From: Roseibium marinum
Lineage (GTDB): Bacteria; Pseudomonadota; Alphaproteobacteria; Rhizobiales; Stappiaceae
NCBI RefSeq assembly: GCF_002906165.1
Contig: NZ_PPCN01000001.1
Coordinates: 1,426,001-1,490,000 of the forward strand
Reading direction: 5' to 3'
Length of the DNA stretch: 64,000 nucleotides
Shown: positions 52,905-63,500 of the stretch, one piece after another
Position numbering within the stretch: the first letter of the stretch is position 1
Layout of the letters: every line of letters begins with the position of its first letter
The notes under the pieces: model-generated
What the model was told of the DNA's origin: nothing
The model's database searches: none
What the model saw: only the letters and a program-made list of their open reading frames with translations
Program-made: the position numbers and the translations under genes

Positions 52905-55115
52905 TCAGGCGGCGTCCTTCTGTTTGTGCTCGGCTTTCGGCGGGAACTTGCCATAGAAGGATTCGTTTTCCCTGGCCATATCGCGCAGCAGCCGGTTCGG
53001 CTTGAATCGCGGTCCCCATTTGCGGGTGAATTTCTTGCACAGATCGACAAAGGCGGGCGTCCCCATCGTGTCGATGTAACTCAGCGTTCCACCCGAATAG
53101 GGAGCGAAGCCGAAACCGAGGATCGAGCCGACATCGGCCTCGCGCACATCGGTCAGGCATTTCTCCTCGAAGATGCGTGCGGTCTCCAGGGCCTGCATCA
53201 CCAGAAGGCGTTGCTTCAGCTCTTCGATGTTGAAGCTTTCCGCTGGTTTCGGCTGGCCGGTGACTTCGGTAATACCCGGCCACAGGCTCTTGTCCTTGCC
53301 CTTGTAGTCGTAAAAACCCTTGCCGTTCTTGCGGCCGAAGCGTTCCCGCTTGACCACCATCTCTTCCAGGATGTTGTCCAGCGGGCCCTCGAGATATTTG
53401 ACGCCCAGGTCCTTGCGGGTGGCCGATACGATTTTCCAGGCAAGGTCGAGAGCGACTTCATCTCCCAGAGACAGGGGACCGACCGGCATGCCTGCCATCT
53501 TGCCCGCATTTTCGATCATGGCTGCCGGAACGCCGTCCGCCAGCATCATCAGGCCTTCTCGGATATAGGTCATCACGACACGGGACGTGTAGAAGCCGCG
53601 GCTGTCGTTCACGACGATCGGCGTCTTCTTGATCGCCTTGATGTAATCCATCGCCATAGCCAGCGCCCGGTCCGAGGTCCGTTTGCCGAGGATCACTTCA
53701 ACGAGCATCATCTTGTCGACGGGCGAGAAGAAGTGGATGCCGATGAAGTTTTTCGGACGCTTCGAGGCCTGTGCGAGCGAGGTGATCGGCAAGGTGGAGG
53801 TGTTCGACGCGAAGATCGCCCTGGATTTCATCACGGCTTCGGCATTTTCGGTCACCGTTTTCTTGATCTCGCGGTCTTCGAACACCGCCTCGATCACCAG
53901 GTCACAATCACCGAGGGCATCGTAATCGGCCGTCGCGTTGATCCTGGAAAGCAGCTTTTCCTTCTGCTCTTCGCTCGCCCTGCCGCGTTTGATCGCCTTG
54001 CTCATGAGCTCGTCGGCATGGGCCTTGCCCTTGTCGGCGGCGTCCTGGTCGCGGTCGATCAGAACGACATCGATCCCGGCCTGGGCGGTGACATAGGCGA
54101 TGCCCGCGCCCATGAACCCGGCGCCCAGAATGCCGACCTTCCTGATCCGGTTCGGGCGCTGGTCCGCCGGACGGCGGGCCAGCTTGTTCAGCTCCTGCAT
54201 GGAGACGAACAGGGAGCGGATCATGTTGGCCGCTTCCGGTGTTTGCAGAACCTTGGCGAAATACCGGCTTTCGACCTGCAGGGCGAGGTCCATCGGCAGT
54301 TGCAGACCTTCGACAACCGAGCGCAGGAGGTAGCGGGCGCCCGGATAATTGTCATGGGTTTCCCGCCGGTAGATGGCGTTCGCCGCCGGCCAGAACTGGA
54401 ACCCGGCGGGAGAATAGACCTTGCCGTTCGGCAGCTTGTAGCCCTTCTTGTCCCAGTCCTTGACCGGATCGAGACCGGCTTTCAGCATCTTTCTGGCGGC
54501 GGCCACCAGCTTCCTGGACGAGGCGATCTCGTCAACCAGCTTCATCTGCCTGGCTTGCGGCGCGCGCAGGGTGCGGCCCTGCAGCAGGAACTGCAGGCCC
54601 TGCTGTGCGTCGGCCATGCGCATGACGCGCTGGGTGCCGCCGGCGCCCGGAAAGAGGCCGATCTTGACTTCCGGCAGGCCCATTTTCAGGCCGTCATCGG
54701 CAACCCGTCCGTGGCAGGCGAGCGCCAGTTCCGTTCCGCCGCCCATGCAGGTGCCCGAAACGGCGGCGACAAACGGTTTGCCGCAGGTTTCCAGCTTGCG
54801 ATAGACCTGCGACAGTTTGCGGGAACCTTCGAACAAGGCTTTCGCAGCGGCCTCGGCATCTTTGCCGCGCTTGATGTGAAAGTCCTTTAAAAGGCCTTCG
54901 AGCATGGTCAGGTCCGCGCCGCCGGAAAAGGCGGTTTTGCCGGACGTGATAATGGCGCCCTTGACAGCCTCGTCGCCCGCGACCTGATCGACAATGGCGT
55001 TCAGTTCGTCCATGACGGTGAGGTCGATGACGTTCATCGATTTTTCCGGCATGTCCCAGGTAACCAGGGCAATCCCGTCTTCATCGGTTTCAACGGTGAA
55101 ATTCTTGTAGCTCAT
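52905..55115 (-). CDS. fadJ: FadJ-like multifunctional enoyl-CoA hydratase / 3-hydroxyacyl-CoA dehydrogenase
   Basis: This 736-residue protein performs two beta-oxidation steps. The hydratase domain (about 1-190) has GAIITSGKTAFSGGADLTML and AVSGTCMGGGTELALACHGR with LPEVKIGLFPGAGGTQRVMR (Glu pair). The NAD-binding domain (about 325-510) has KVGILGAGFMGAGIAYVTAQ and IFASNTSTLPITSLAQ with HFFSPVDKMMLVEVI. The C-terminal half (about 510-735) has the paired 3HCDH domains. It is the last gene of a five-gene minus-strand operon, after thiolase and cupin genes, and a terminator follows. Confidence 0.94.
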   Translation of the reverse strand: MSYKNFTVETDEDGIALVTWDMPEKSMNVIDLTVMDELNAIVDQVAGDEAVKGAIITSGKTAFSGGADLTMLEGLLKDFHIKRGKDAEAAAKALFEGSRKLSQVYRKLETCGKPFVAAVSGTCMGGGTELALACHGRVADDGLKMGLPEVKIGLFPGAGGTQRVMRMADAQQGLQFLLQGRTLRAPQARQMKLVDEIASSRKLVAAARKMLKAGLDPVKDWDKKGYKLPNGKVYSPAGFQFWPAANAIYRRETHDNYPGARYLLRSVVEGLQLPMDLALQVESRYFAKVLQTPEAANMIRSLFVSMQELNKLARRPADQRPNRIRKVGILGAGFMGAGIAYVTAQAGIDVVLIDRDQDAADKGKAHADELMSKAIKRGRASEEQKEKLLSRINATADYDALGDCDLVIEAVFEDREIKKTVTENAEAVMKSRAIFASNTSTLPITSLAQASKRPKNFIGIHFFSPVDKMMLVEVILGKRTSDRALAMAMDYIKAIKKTPIVVNDSRGFYTSRVVMTYIREGLMMLADGVPAAMIENAGKMAGMPVGPLSLGDEVALDLAWKIVSATRKDLGVKYLEGPLDNILEEMVVKRERFGRKNGKGFYDYKGKDKSLWPGITEVTGQPKPAESFNIEELKQRLLVMQALETARIFEEKCLTDVREADVGSILGFGFAPYSGGTLSYIDTMGTPAFVDLCKKFTRKWGPRFKPNRLLRDMARENESFYGKFPPKAEHKQKDAA

Positions 55116-55133
55116 TTGAAAATCCTCCCCGGG

Positions 55134-55517
55134 TCAGGCGCCCTGCGCATTCAGATGGGCCCGTTGCTCGGCAGCCGATTTGGAACCTTTCACGACGACA
55201 TCGCCCGTGTGCCTGGTTTCCGCCGGTTCAAACAGCATCACCCAGCATTCGTCTTCGGCGATCGGGTTATGCTCCACGCCCCTGGGCACCACATGCATGT
55301 CGCCGGTGCTCAGGACCACGTCCTCCCGGTCGCGATAGCGGATGGTCAGGCTGCCTTTGACAATGAAGAACAGCTCGTCCTCGTTTTCATGGTCATGCCA
55401 GACGAATTCGCCTTTCACCTTGGCGAGCTTGACGCACTGGTCGTTGACATCGGCCACCACGCGCGGCGACCAGTAGTCGGTGATCCGCTCGAACTCCCTG
55501 TCGATGTTGCTGATCAT
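55134..55517 (-). CDS. Cupin domain protein in the beta-oxidation operon
   Basis: This 127-residue protein has a single cupin barrel: [20 protein letters not shown] (metal-binding His, His and Glu), [20 protein letters not shown] and [20 protein letters not shown] (third His). It has no signal peptide. Single-domain cupins of this type are often metal-dependent isomerases or binding proteins, and no function is known for this one. It lies three bases after the thiolase gene and 18 bases before fadJ, so it is firmly in the operon. Confidence 0.88.
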   Translation of the reverse strand: MISNIDREFERITDYWSPRVVADVNDQCVKLAKVKGEFVWHDHENEDELFFIVKGSLTIRYRDREDVVLSTGDMHVVPRGVEHNPIAEDECWVMLFEPAETRHTGDVVVKGSKSAAEQRAHLNAQGA

Positions 55518-55520
55518 GGT

Positions 55521-56729
<1,209 letters not shown>

Positions 56730-56829
56730 CAGATCCTCCTCTGGACCAACCTGAAGTTGATCGATTTTAAAGTGCCGGAGCATCTTGTCGGCGTTCGTTC
56801 GACCGCTGGATGCTCCGGTCAGATCCGCC

Positions 56830-57468
56830 TCATTTGGCGTCCGGCAAGGGGTGTCCGGGCATGAGGTCGTAGGGATGTTTCCAGCCGGGCAGGGACTTGA
56901 TCCGTGCCAGCCATGTCGTGACGTTCGGATAGGCGCCGACGTCGAAGCCGAGCTCGCCGTCGTAGTAGAGATAGCTGCACAGGGAGAAATCGGCGATGGT
57001 CGGCTTTGCCCCGACAGCAAACGCGTTGCCGTCGAAATGCTTGTCCATGATGGCAAGCGCCGATTTCGAACGGCCATCCAGAAACTTCGTCACCTCGGTC
57101 TCGCCGGTTTTGGCGAGCGTTCGCATGAAACGGAGCGGGCCGATCAGGCCGGAAACCTTCTGGTTGTCGAAGATGGTCCAGCGCAGAACTTCCCGGCGTT
57201 GGTCTTCATTCTCCCAGCCGAACTTGCCGAATTTCTCGAACAGATAGTCCATGATCACGGCGGACTGGGTCAGGAGCTTGCCATTGTGATTGAGCACCGG
57301 GACCTCGCCCATCTCGTTCACGGTCTTGCGGTATTCTTCCGTGCGGGTTTCCCCGTTGAAGAAATCGACCCATTTCGGCGTCCAGTCGGCACCGCATAGC
57401 TCCAGCATCAGGGCCGCTTTATAGGAGTGCCCTGACTGGGCCATGCAATGAAGAACGTATTCAGCCAT
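56830..57468 (-). CDS. Glutathione S-transferase family protein
   Basis: This 212-residue protein has the N-terminal thioredoxin-like GST domain (AEYVLHCMAQSGHSYKAALM, MGEVPVLNHNGKLLTQSAVI with the conserved Pro and the Ser of the GSH site). A helical C-terminal domain (FMRTLAKTGETEVTKFLDGR, AVGAKPTIADFSLCSYLYYD) has the N-capping box ADFS. Its position between acyl-CoA dehydrogenase and thiolase genes suggests detoxification or thiol transfer connected with fatty acid catabolism. Spacers of about 100 bases on either side leave room for internal promoters. Confidence 0.9.
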   Translation of the reverse strand: MAEYVLHCMAQSGHSYKAALMLELCGADWTPKWVDFFNGETRTEEYRKTVNEMGEVPVLNHNGKLLTQSAVIMDYLFEKFGKFGWENEDQRREVLRWTIFDNQKVSGLIGPLRFMRTLAKTGETEVTKFLDGRSKSALAIMDKHFDGNAFAVGAKPTIADFSLCSYLYYDGELGFDVGAYPNVTTWLARIKSLPGWKHPYDLMPGHPLPDAK

Positions 57469-57572
57469 GTCTTGAAAATCTCCCTGGCAAATCAGATCGG
57501 AGCGAGACTATAGCCGCGCGATCCGGCTTGCGGGGTTCAAATTTCCATCATTTTTCTCCGCCGGGGAGCGCA

Positions 57573-59369
57573 TCAGAAAGCCTCTGCGCTCACCGACATG
57601 ATGGTATCCGATCCGGAGGAGATACGGGCCAGATGCGCCGCGGTCTCCGGGAGGGTCCGCTCCATGAAGAACGTGCCGAAGGCAAGCTTGTTCTCAAGCC
57701 AGGCGGCCTTGTCGCCCGCGCCCGCCGCCAACTGCTGCCTGGCTGTTACCGCGATGCGGGCCCACATGTAGCCGAGCGCGGTCAGACCGAAGAGATGCAT
57801 GTAGTCGGTGGATCCTGCCCCTGCGTTGTCAGGGTTTTTCATGGCGTTGTTCATGAACCACATGGTCGCGGTCTGAAGATCGTCCATGGCTTTCTTCAGC
57901 GGGCCGGTGAAGGCGGCAAGCGCTTCGTCGTCCTTGTTTTCCTTCAGGAAGGTGTTGACCTCGTTGAAGAAACTCATGACCGCGCGTCCGCCGTTGGCCG
58001 GCAGCTTGCGGCCGACCAGATCGAGCGCCTGAATGCCGTTCGCACCCTCGTAGATCATGGCGATGCGGGCGTCGCGGACGAACTGCTCCATACCCCATTC
58101 GCCGATGTACCCGTGGCCGCCGAACATCTGCTGGGCGCTGACGGCATTGGCGAAACCGGTGTCGGTCAGGACGCCTTTCAGTACCGGCGTCATCAACCCC
58201 ATCATGTCGTCCGAGAACTGCCTGGTCTTTTCATCGTCCGAGCGGTGCGAGACGTCGCCGTTGAGAGCGGTCCACAGGACCAGCGCCCGGGCCGCCTCGT
58301 TGAAGGAGCGGATGGACATCAGCGTGCGCCGGACGTCCGGATGCACGATGATCGGGTCGGCCGCCTTGTCCGGGGCCTTCGGGCCGGTCAGGGCGCGGCC
58401 CTGCAGACGGTCCTTGGCATAGGCCGCGGCGTTCTGATAGGCGACCTCGGACTGGGCCAGGCCCTGAACCGCGACGCCGAGACGGGCCTCGTTCATCATG
58501 GTGAACATGGCGCGGAGGCCCTTGTGCTCCTCGCCGACCAGCCAGCCCGTCGCATCGTCGTAATTCATCACGCAGGTGGCGTTGCCGTGAATGCCCATCT
58601 TGTGCTCGATGGAGCCGCAGGAGACACCGTTGGTGTCACCGACCGAGCCGTCCTCGTCGATCCGGTTGCGTGGCACGACGAACAGCGAGATGCCCTTGGT
58701 GCCTTCCGGCGCGCCTTCGATCCGGGCGAGCACCAGATGAATGATGTTTTCCGCCAGATCGTGTTCGCCGGCGGAAATGAAGATCTTTGTGCCGGTGATC
58801 CTGTAGGACCCGTCCGCCTGCGGGACGGCTTTTGTGCGGATAAGTCCGAGATCCGTGCCGCAATGGGGTTCCGTCAGGTTCATCGTGCCGGTCCAGGTGC
58901 CGGCGATCATATTGGGCAGATATTGCTGTTTCAGCGCGTCGCTGCCATGCAGGGTCAAGGCCGCGACCGCGCCCGCCGTCAGACCCGGATACATGGCGAA
59001 GGCCATATTGGCGGACGACGTGAATTCGTTGAAGACGGTTGCCAGCGTGTGCGGCAGGCCCTGGCCACCATGGTCCGGATCCGCCGACAGCGTGCCCCAG
59101 CCGCTCTCGCAAAAGGCCTTGTAGGCTTCGGCGAAACCTTTGGGCGTGGTCACCGTGCCGTCGTCGTGCCGGGTGCAGCCCTGCTGGTCGCCGCTCTGGT
59201 TCAGCGGCTGCAGCACTTCCTCGGCAAACTTGCCGCCTTCGCGCAGGATCGCTTCCACCAGATCGAGCGGGGCGTCGGAAAAGCCCGGCAGGTTGGAATA
59301 TCGTTCATAGCCGAAGACATCTTTCAAAAGAAAAAGCGTGTCATCGACAGGCGCGGAATAACTCGGCAT
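57573..59369 (-). CDS. Acyl-CoA dehydrogenase, about 600-residue type
   Basis: This 598-residue enzyme heads the operon. It has the acyl-CoA dehydrogenase N, middle and C domains (GWGTLSADPDHGGQGLPHTL, MNLTEPHCGTDLGLIRTKAV, ITGTKIFISAGEHDLAENII, MGIHGNATCVMNYDDATGWL, and the catalytic Glu in MIYEGANGIQALDLVGRKL) plus a C-terminal extension of about 130 residues. This long form includes DmdC-like and FadE-type enzymes; the chain length cannot be assigned. A MerR-type operator lies 36-57 bases upstream of its start. Confidence 0.93.
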   Translation of the reverse strand: MPSYSAPVDDTLFLLKDVFGYERYSNLPGFSDAPLDLVEAILREGGKFAEEVLQPLNQSGDQQGCTRHDDGTVTTPKGFAEAYKAFCESGWGTLSADPDHGGQGLPHTLATVFNEFTSSANMAFAMYPGLTAGAVAALTLHGSDALKQQYLPNMIAGTWTGTMNLTEPHCGTDLGLIRTKAVPQADGSYRITGTKIFISAGEHDLAENIIHLVLARIEGAPEGTKGISLFVVPRNRIDEDGSVGDTNGVSCGSIEHKMGIHGNATCVMNYDDATGWLVGEEHKGLRAMFTMMNEARLGVAVQGLAQSEVAYQNAAAYAKDRLQGRALTGPKAPDKAADPIIVHPDVRRTLMSIRSFNEAARALVLWTALNGDVSHRSDDEKTRQFSDDMMGLMTPVLKGVLTDTGFANAVSAQQMFGGHGYIGEWGMEQFVRDARIAMIYEGANGIQALDLVGRKLPANGGRAVMSFFNEVNTFLKENKDDEALAAFTGPLKKAMDDLQTATMWFMNNAMKNPDNAGAGSTDYMHLFGLTALGYMWARIAVTARQQLAAGAGDKAAWLENKLAFGTFFMERTLPETAAHLARISSGSDTIMSVSAEAF

Positions 59370-59404
59370 GGAAATCCTCCCAGATCTGCCGTTTTCCTTT
59401 TGAC

Positions 59405-59426
59405 CTTACGTTTCCGTAAACGTCAA
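59405..59426. promoter_or_regulatory. MerR-type operator upstream of the acyl-CoA dehydrogenase operon
   Basis: The core ACGTTTCCGTAAACGT is a perfect palindrome (ACGTTT-N4-AAACGT), within a longer conserved stretch that begins CTTACGTTT. It nearly matches the site at 60311-60332 before the MerR gene itself (18 of 22 positions). This type of palindrome is known for MerR regulators of fatty acid and branched-chain amino acid breakdown (LiuR-type). Confidence 0.8.
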
Positions 59427-59639
59427 CTCTTTCTCTGTATACGCGGCTTGAATGGCTTCGGCAAGTGGTGTCCCAAGGGAAGGGATGACAAAAAATTACG
59501 CCTAAAACATGCATTTGGGAATGGTTTTGAAGACCTGGCTGCACAGTTTCGTGCTGCTTGCCGTCATTTTCGGGTCTTCCGCTGGAACCGGAGTGCCGTG
59601 CGGCCCCGGGCGGCAAAACGCGTTGGAAGGCTGCATATG

Positions 59640-59670
59640 AAAAAACCGCCGGTCGGAGGACCGGCGGTTG
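59640..59670 (-). terminator. Terminator of the MerR gene
   Basis: On the minus strand AACCGCCGGTC pairs with GACCGGCGGTT around CTCC, followed by seven T residues. It lies about 30 bases after the MerR stop codon and before the acyl-CoA dehydrogenase promoter, so the operon has its own promoter. Confidence 0.9.
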
Positions 59671-59698
59671 ATGTTGACGGTTCGCTGAGGAGAAAAGC

Positions 59699-60160
59699 TC
59701 AGGCTTCCTCGGCTTCCTTGTGTTTCAGCATCCCGGAGACGATTTCGACGGTACGGGAAAGTTCCTCGATCGCCTGTTCGATGTCCTTGCGCTGGTCTTC
59801 CAGAACGGCGATCTGTTCGTTGAACTTCGACAGGGCAACCCGAAGTTGGGTGACCTGTCCGTCGCGCAGGTCGTACAGGTCGAGCATGTCGCGGATTTCG
59901 GAAAGCGAGAAACCGACGCGCTTGCCCATAAGAACCAGTTTGAGACGCGCCCGGTCGCGGCGGTTGTAAATGCGGTTCAGGCCGTCGCGTTTGGGGTTCA
60001 AAAGCCCACGGTCCTCGTAGAACCGCAAGGTTCTGAGGGTGCAGTCGAATTCTCTCGCCAGATCACCGATCGTGAATTGGGTCTTCTTGGTACTGTCGTC
60101 CGTGGCGGATACGACATCCACCAGATTTTCTTCGTTGAGGATCGAAAGCGCTTCGCTCAT
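59699..60160 (-). CDS. MerR family regulator of the adjacent beta-oxidation operon
   Basis: Taken from the ATG at 60160 this has 153 residues; an in-frame ATG at 60199 would add 13, and no ribosome binding site decides. The winged helix is TIGDLAREFDCTLRTLRFYE DRGLL, then RIYNRRDRARLKLVLMGKRV and GFSLSEIRDMLDLYDL. The C-terminal dimer coiled coil is VALSKFNEQIAVLEDQRKDI with EELSRTVEIVSGML. No metal-binding cysteines are at the C terminus, so it is a LiuR/SoxR-unlike organic-ligand type. It should autoregulate and control the acyl-CoA dehydrogenase operon through the two operators described here. Confidence 0.9.
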   Translation of the reverse strand: MSEALSILNEENLVDVVSATDDSTKKTQFTIGDLAREFDCTLRTLRFYEDRGLLNPKRDGLNRIYNRRDRARLKLVLMGKRVGFSLSEIRDMLDLYDLRDGQVTQLRVALSKFNEQIAVLEDQRKDIEQAIEELSRTVEIVSGMLKHKEAEEA

Positions 60161-60310
60161 ATCAGTTGGTGCTCGTGCTACAGCCGTTGTCCGGCTCATC
60201 GTTGATGTTGATACGGTTTTTGAAACCGGTGCCGGGGATCTGTTGCCGGCGTCGTCGCGGAAGCCGCGGCCGGACGCCGGCTGCGGGCCGGTTTCTTAAG
60301 GTGCTTTTAG

Positions 60311-60332
60311 CTTACGTTTGCGTCAACGTCCA
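60311..60332. promoter_or_regulatory. MerR-type operator upstream of the MerR gene
   Basis: The core ACGTTTGCGTCAACGT differs by two bases from the operator at 59405-59426 and sits in the same extended CTTACGTTT context. It lies about 110-150 bases before the regulator's start codon, consistent with autoregulation. Confidence 0.75.
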
Positions 60333-60453
60333 GTCGCGCCGGGCATACGGTGGCAAATGCGTCATCGGCAGCGTGGCGATTCGGTTTTCTCCACATGCGC
60401 CTCCTGGTTGTTTGCGAGTGGAATCAGCCGGTTTTCGCATTTGGCAACGCCGA

Positions 60454-60468
60454 TTAACGGCCTGTTTA
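60454..60468. promoter_or_regulatory. Near-match CtrA box before the PodJ-like gene
   Basis: TTAA at 60454-60457, seven bases, then TTTA differs from TTAA-N7-TTAA by one base. GAATC, a GANTC site, is at 60421-60425. It lies 112 bases before the start codon of a polar-organelle-type gene, a class that is CtrA-linked in Caulobacter. The evidence is only one imperfect motif. Confidence 0.4.
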
Positions 60469-60579
60469 CCCTAAATCGACAAAGTCTCTTAAAACGCTGC
60501 GTCCTTTCCGCCATCGATGGAAAATGGCCGCGGCCTGTTCCATCAGCGGTTAGAAAAGCCGTAAGCCCAGGGTCAAGAT

Positions 60580-63500
60580 ATGCCGGCTTGGAAGAAACAC
60601 GAGGCAGGAAGCCGCGGTCGCGATGCGTATGAAGGTGACGACTTTTACGAGTCACCGCGCCGCGAACGCGCTCGTGACCGTATTGAACGGCTGACTCGTA
60701 CCGCAACCGCACTGGGCGGGCGCGAGTCCCGCATGGATGAGCGGGATGAGGATCTCGATGCCGTGGCCGATGAGCTCGACCGGTTGTTGTCGGAAAAGGA
60801 ATCCGCCGCGCCGCAACGCCCCGTCAGGTCCGACCGTCAGACCCGTCAGAACAGTCAACCCCGCCAGAACAGTCAGCCCCGTCAGGCGCCGCGCCGCCGT
60901 GCACCGGCACGCGAGAGCGCGCACGATTCAAGAGTGGACGAAGTGCTTGGCGCGCTCGACCGTCTGGATGAACAGGTACAGGGCCTTGAAGGCGGCAGTG
61001 GATTTGAGAAGCCGCAGGGCGCGTCTTCAAGGCCGCGTTCGCGGCCCGGCCGCTACGCGATCGACAGCCTCCGGGAGGATCGTTATCAGGACCCTTCCGA
61101 TCCTTATTACGACGACGAGGATGAGGACGCCGGAAACGAAAATTATGGCGAGGACTATTATGATCCCGCGCCGCCACCCCGCGAACGCGGTGGCCGTGAC
61201 CGCCACGACGCCTCTTACCATGTGTACAAGGACCTTGGCCGGCGTATCGACGCCCTGAGGGCGCCGCAGGAAAAGGTCCTCGGTCAGGTGCGTGAGGAAA
61301 TCGGTTCCCTGCGCGACGCCCTGGGCGGTATGTCGCAGGGCACCAGTGAAACGGTCAACCGGCAGAATGCGGAACTGCGGCGCCTCGCCGACATGGTGGA
61401 ACGTCTGCGGAACGACAAGAAGACGGACCATCTGGCACGGGAAATCCGCAAGGAAGTCTCCGAACTCAAGTCCATGGTCGGCCGTACAAATGTGGAAGGT
61501 GCCCTGGAGACCCTGGAGCACGGATACGCCCATATCCTGCAGCGCCTTGACGAGCTTTCCCGCGCGTCGGTGGACCCCAGGGTTCTGCGCAGCGTGACGG
61601 CACGCCTCGAGGAGATTGAAGATGCCTTCGCGGCCTTGCCGCGGTCCGAGCACATGGTGGTGCTTGAGGACCGGATCGTCACCATCGCCGAACGCGTCGA
61701 AGAGCTGTTGCAGCGCAAGGACCATGCGCAAATCGAACCTCTTCGCGCGGAACTGCGGGAAGTGCGGGGCTTTGTCGAGCAGATCGACATAAAGGGGCTA
61801 GTCGAAGGCATCGACGACCGTATGAAATTCGTCTCCGGACGGCTGGACGATCTGGAAGTCCTGGCGCGCGAACAGCGCGGCCTCGACAGCCGCCTTTCCG
61901 CGATGGAAGACCGCATGCCGGAGCCGGAAACGATTGCCCGGCTCCAGGGCCGCCTGGAAGATATTGTCGGCATGATGTCCGACGACCGGGCCGAACCGTC
62001 GGGCGACGAACACCTCTCCCGGGTCGACCGGCGTCTCGACGATATCGTCGACCGCCTGGAGCGCATGGAACATGCCGCCCCGTTGCCGTCCGCGCACGCC
62101 GGAGCGTTCGAAGCGCTGGAGAAGCGGCTGGAAATGATTTCCGGCAAGATCGACGCCATCGAAAAGAAGACTTCCCGTTCGCGCCCGGCAAAGGCGAATG
62201 CCAAGGGTGGCGGAGAAGCGGACAATGAATTTCTGTCGCAGCTTCAGGACCGGTTGAGCGATTTGACCGCGCGGCTCGATCAGCCGTCGGACACGGTGAC
62301 GACGGCGGACCTCGACAAACTGCGCGAGGAAATCGGGTCCATGCGGGCCAGCGTTGCCGCGCCCGCATCGACCGAAGCGCTGGAGCAGCGGATCGCGGAT
62401 CTCGCCCAGGTCGTTACCAAAGGCGGAGAGCTTACGGATGACGGCCGTTTCGAGCAGCTTGGCGAAAAAGTCGCCGCGCTTGCGCAACAGCTCGAAAACT
62501 CCTCAACCACGGCCTTCGGCGTCGAGCAGTTCTCGCCGGTTCTGGAACGGATAGAACAGGGGCTGCAGCAGACCCGCGCGGACGTTGTCGAAATCGCCAG
62601 GCAAGCGGCGACGGAAGCCGTTGCGAACCTGCCGGCTGCGAAAAGCTCGCAATATGACGAGGAAATCAATGCCCTGCAGGGCGACCTTCGGCGCTTGCTT
62701 GATGCGGCGGAAGGCGGCGATGAGCGCACCCGTAACACCTTTGACGGCGTCAAGTCCGTCCTCGGGTCGCTGACGGAGCGCCTGGACAATCTGGAGCGCT
62801 CGGAAACCATCGCCGCCGCGCCTGCCGCAAGCTTCTCGCCACTCAAGGTCGCCGATCGGACGCCTGTCTTTACCAAGCCCGTGCTGCCGGCAAGCCCGGA
62901 AGAAGACGGGAGGCAAACGTCCGCCGACGATGCCGCCCGTCCCGATATGCGTACGCGGGACCGCAAGGCCGATTTCATCGCCGCCGCCCGCCGGGCCGCG
63001 CAGGCGGCCTCCGCGGAAGCCGCCCGGCTCGACAAAAAGCCGAAAGGCCGCGCCGGATCGGAGACCGCCGACGAGGAACGCGGCAAGGCGCGGGTCGGTT
63101 GGCTGCGCAATGTTCTGAGGCGGGAGAAGCCGGCCGTCTCCGGGGAAACCGCGGCGGAACCGGCCGATGATCTGGAACTCGGCGCTGAGGATATCGCGGA
63201 CAAGGAATTCCAGGCGCAGGATTCCAGGGTTCTGCCGGGCGACCGTCCGGCGCCCGAGCTTTCGCCGTCCTCCGGTGGCCGCCGCCGCACTATTCTTTAC
63301 GCCGCAGCCGCCGTTGTCCTGCTGATCGGAACGCTGCAGGTCTACCGGCTGACGACCGGTGGGGCCGATGAAGGCGAGCAGATCGCCTCCACGGCGGAAA
63401 AAACGCTAGAGACTGTCGAAGCGCTGCCCGAAGACCTCGAGACGGATCTGGCCGCCGCCGCTGCGAAAGCCGCCGCCGCACGGTCCGTTGAGCCGCAACC

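Noticed and set aside
52857-54890. Plus-strand open frame of 677 codons over the FadJ-like gene
   Set aside because: Shadow of the minus-strand enzyme, with typical shadow composition.
57528-59969. Plus-strand open frame of 813 codons over the acyl-CoA dehydrogenase gene
   Set aside because: It is antisense to a complete acyl-CoA dehydrogenase and crosses a terminator and promoter; no similarity is visible.
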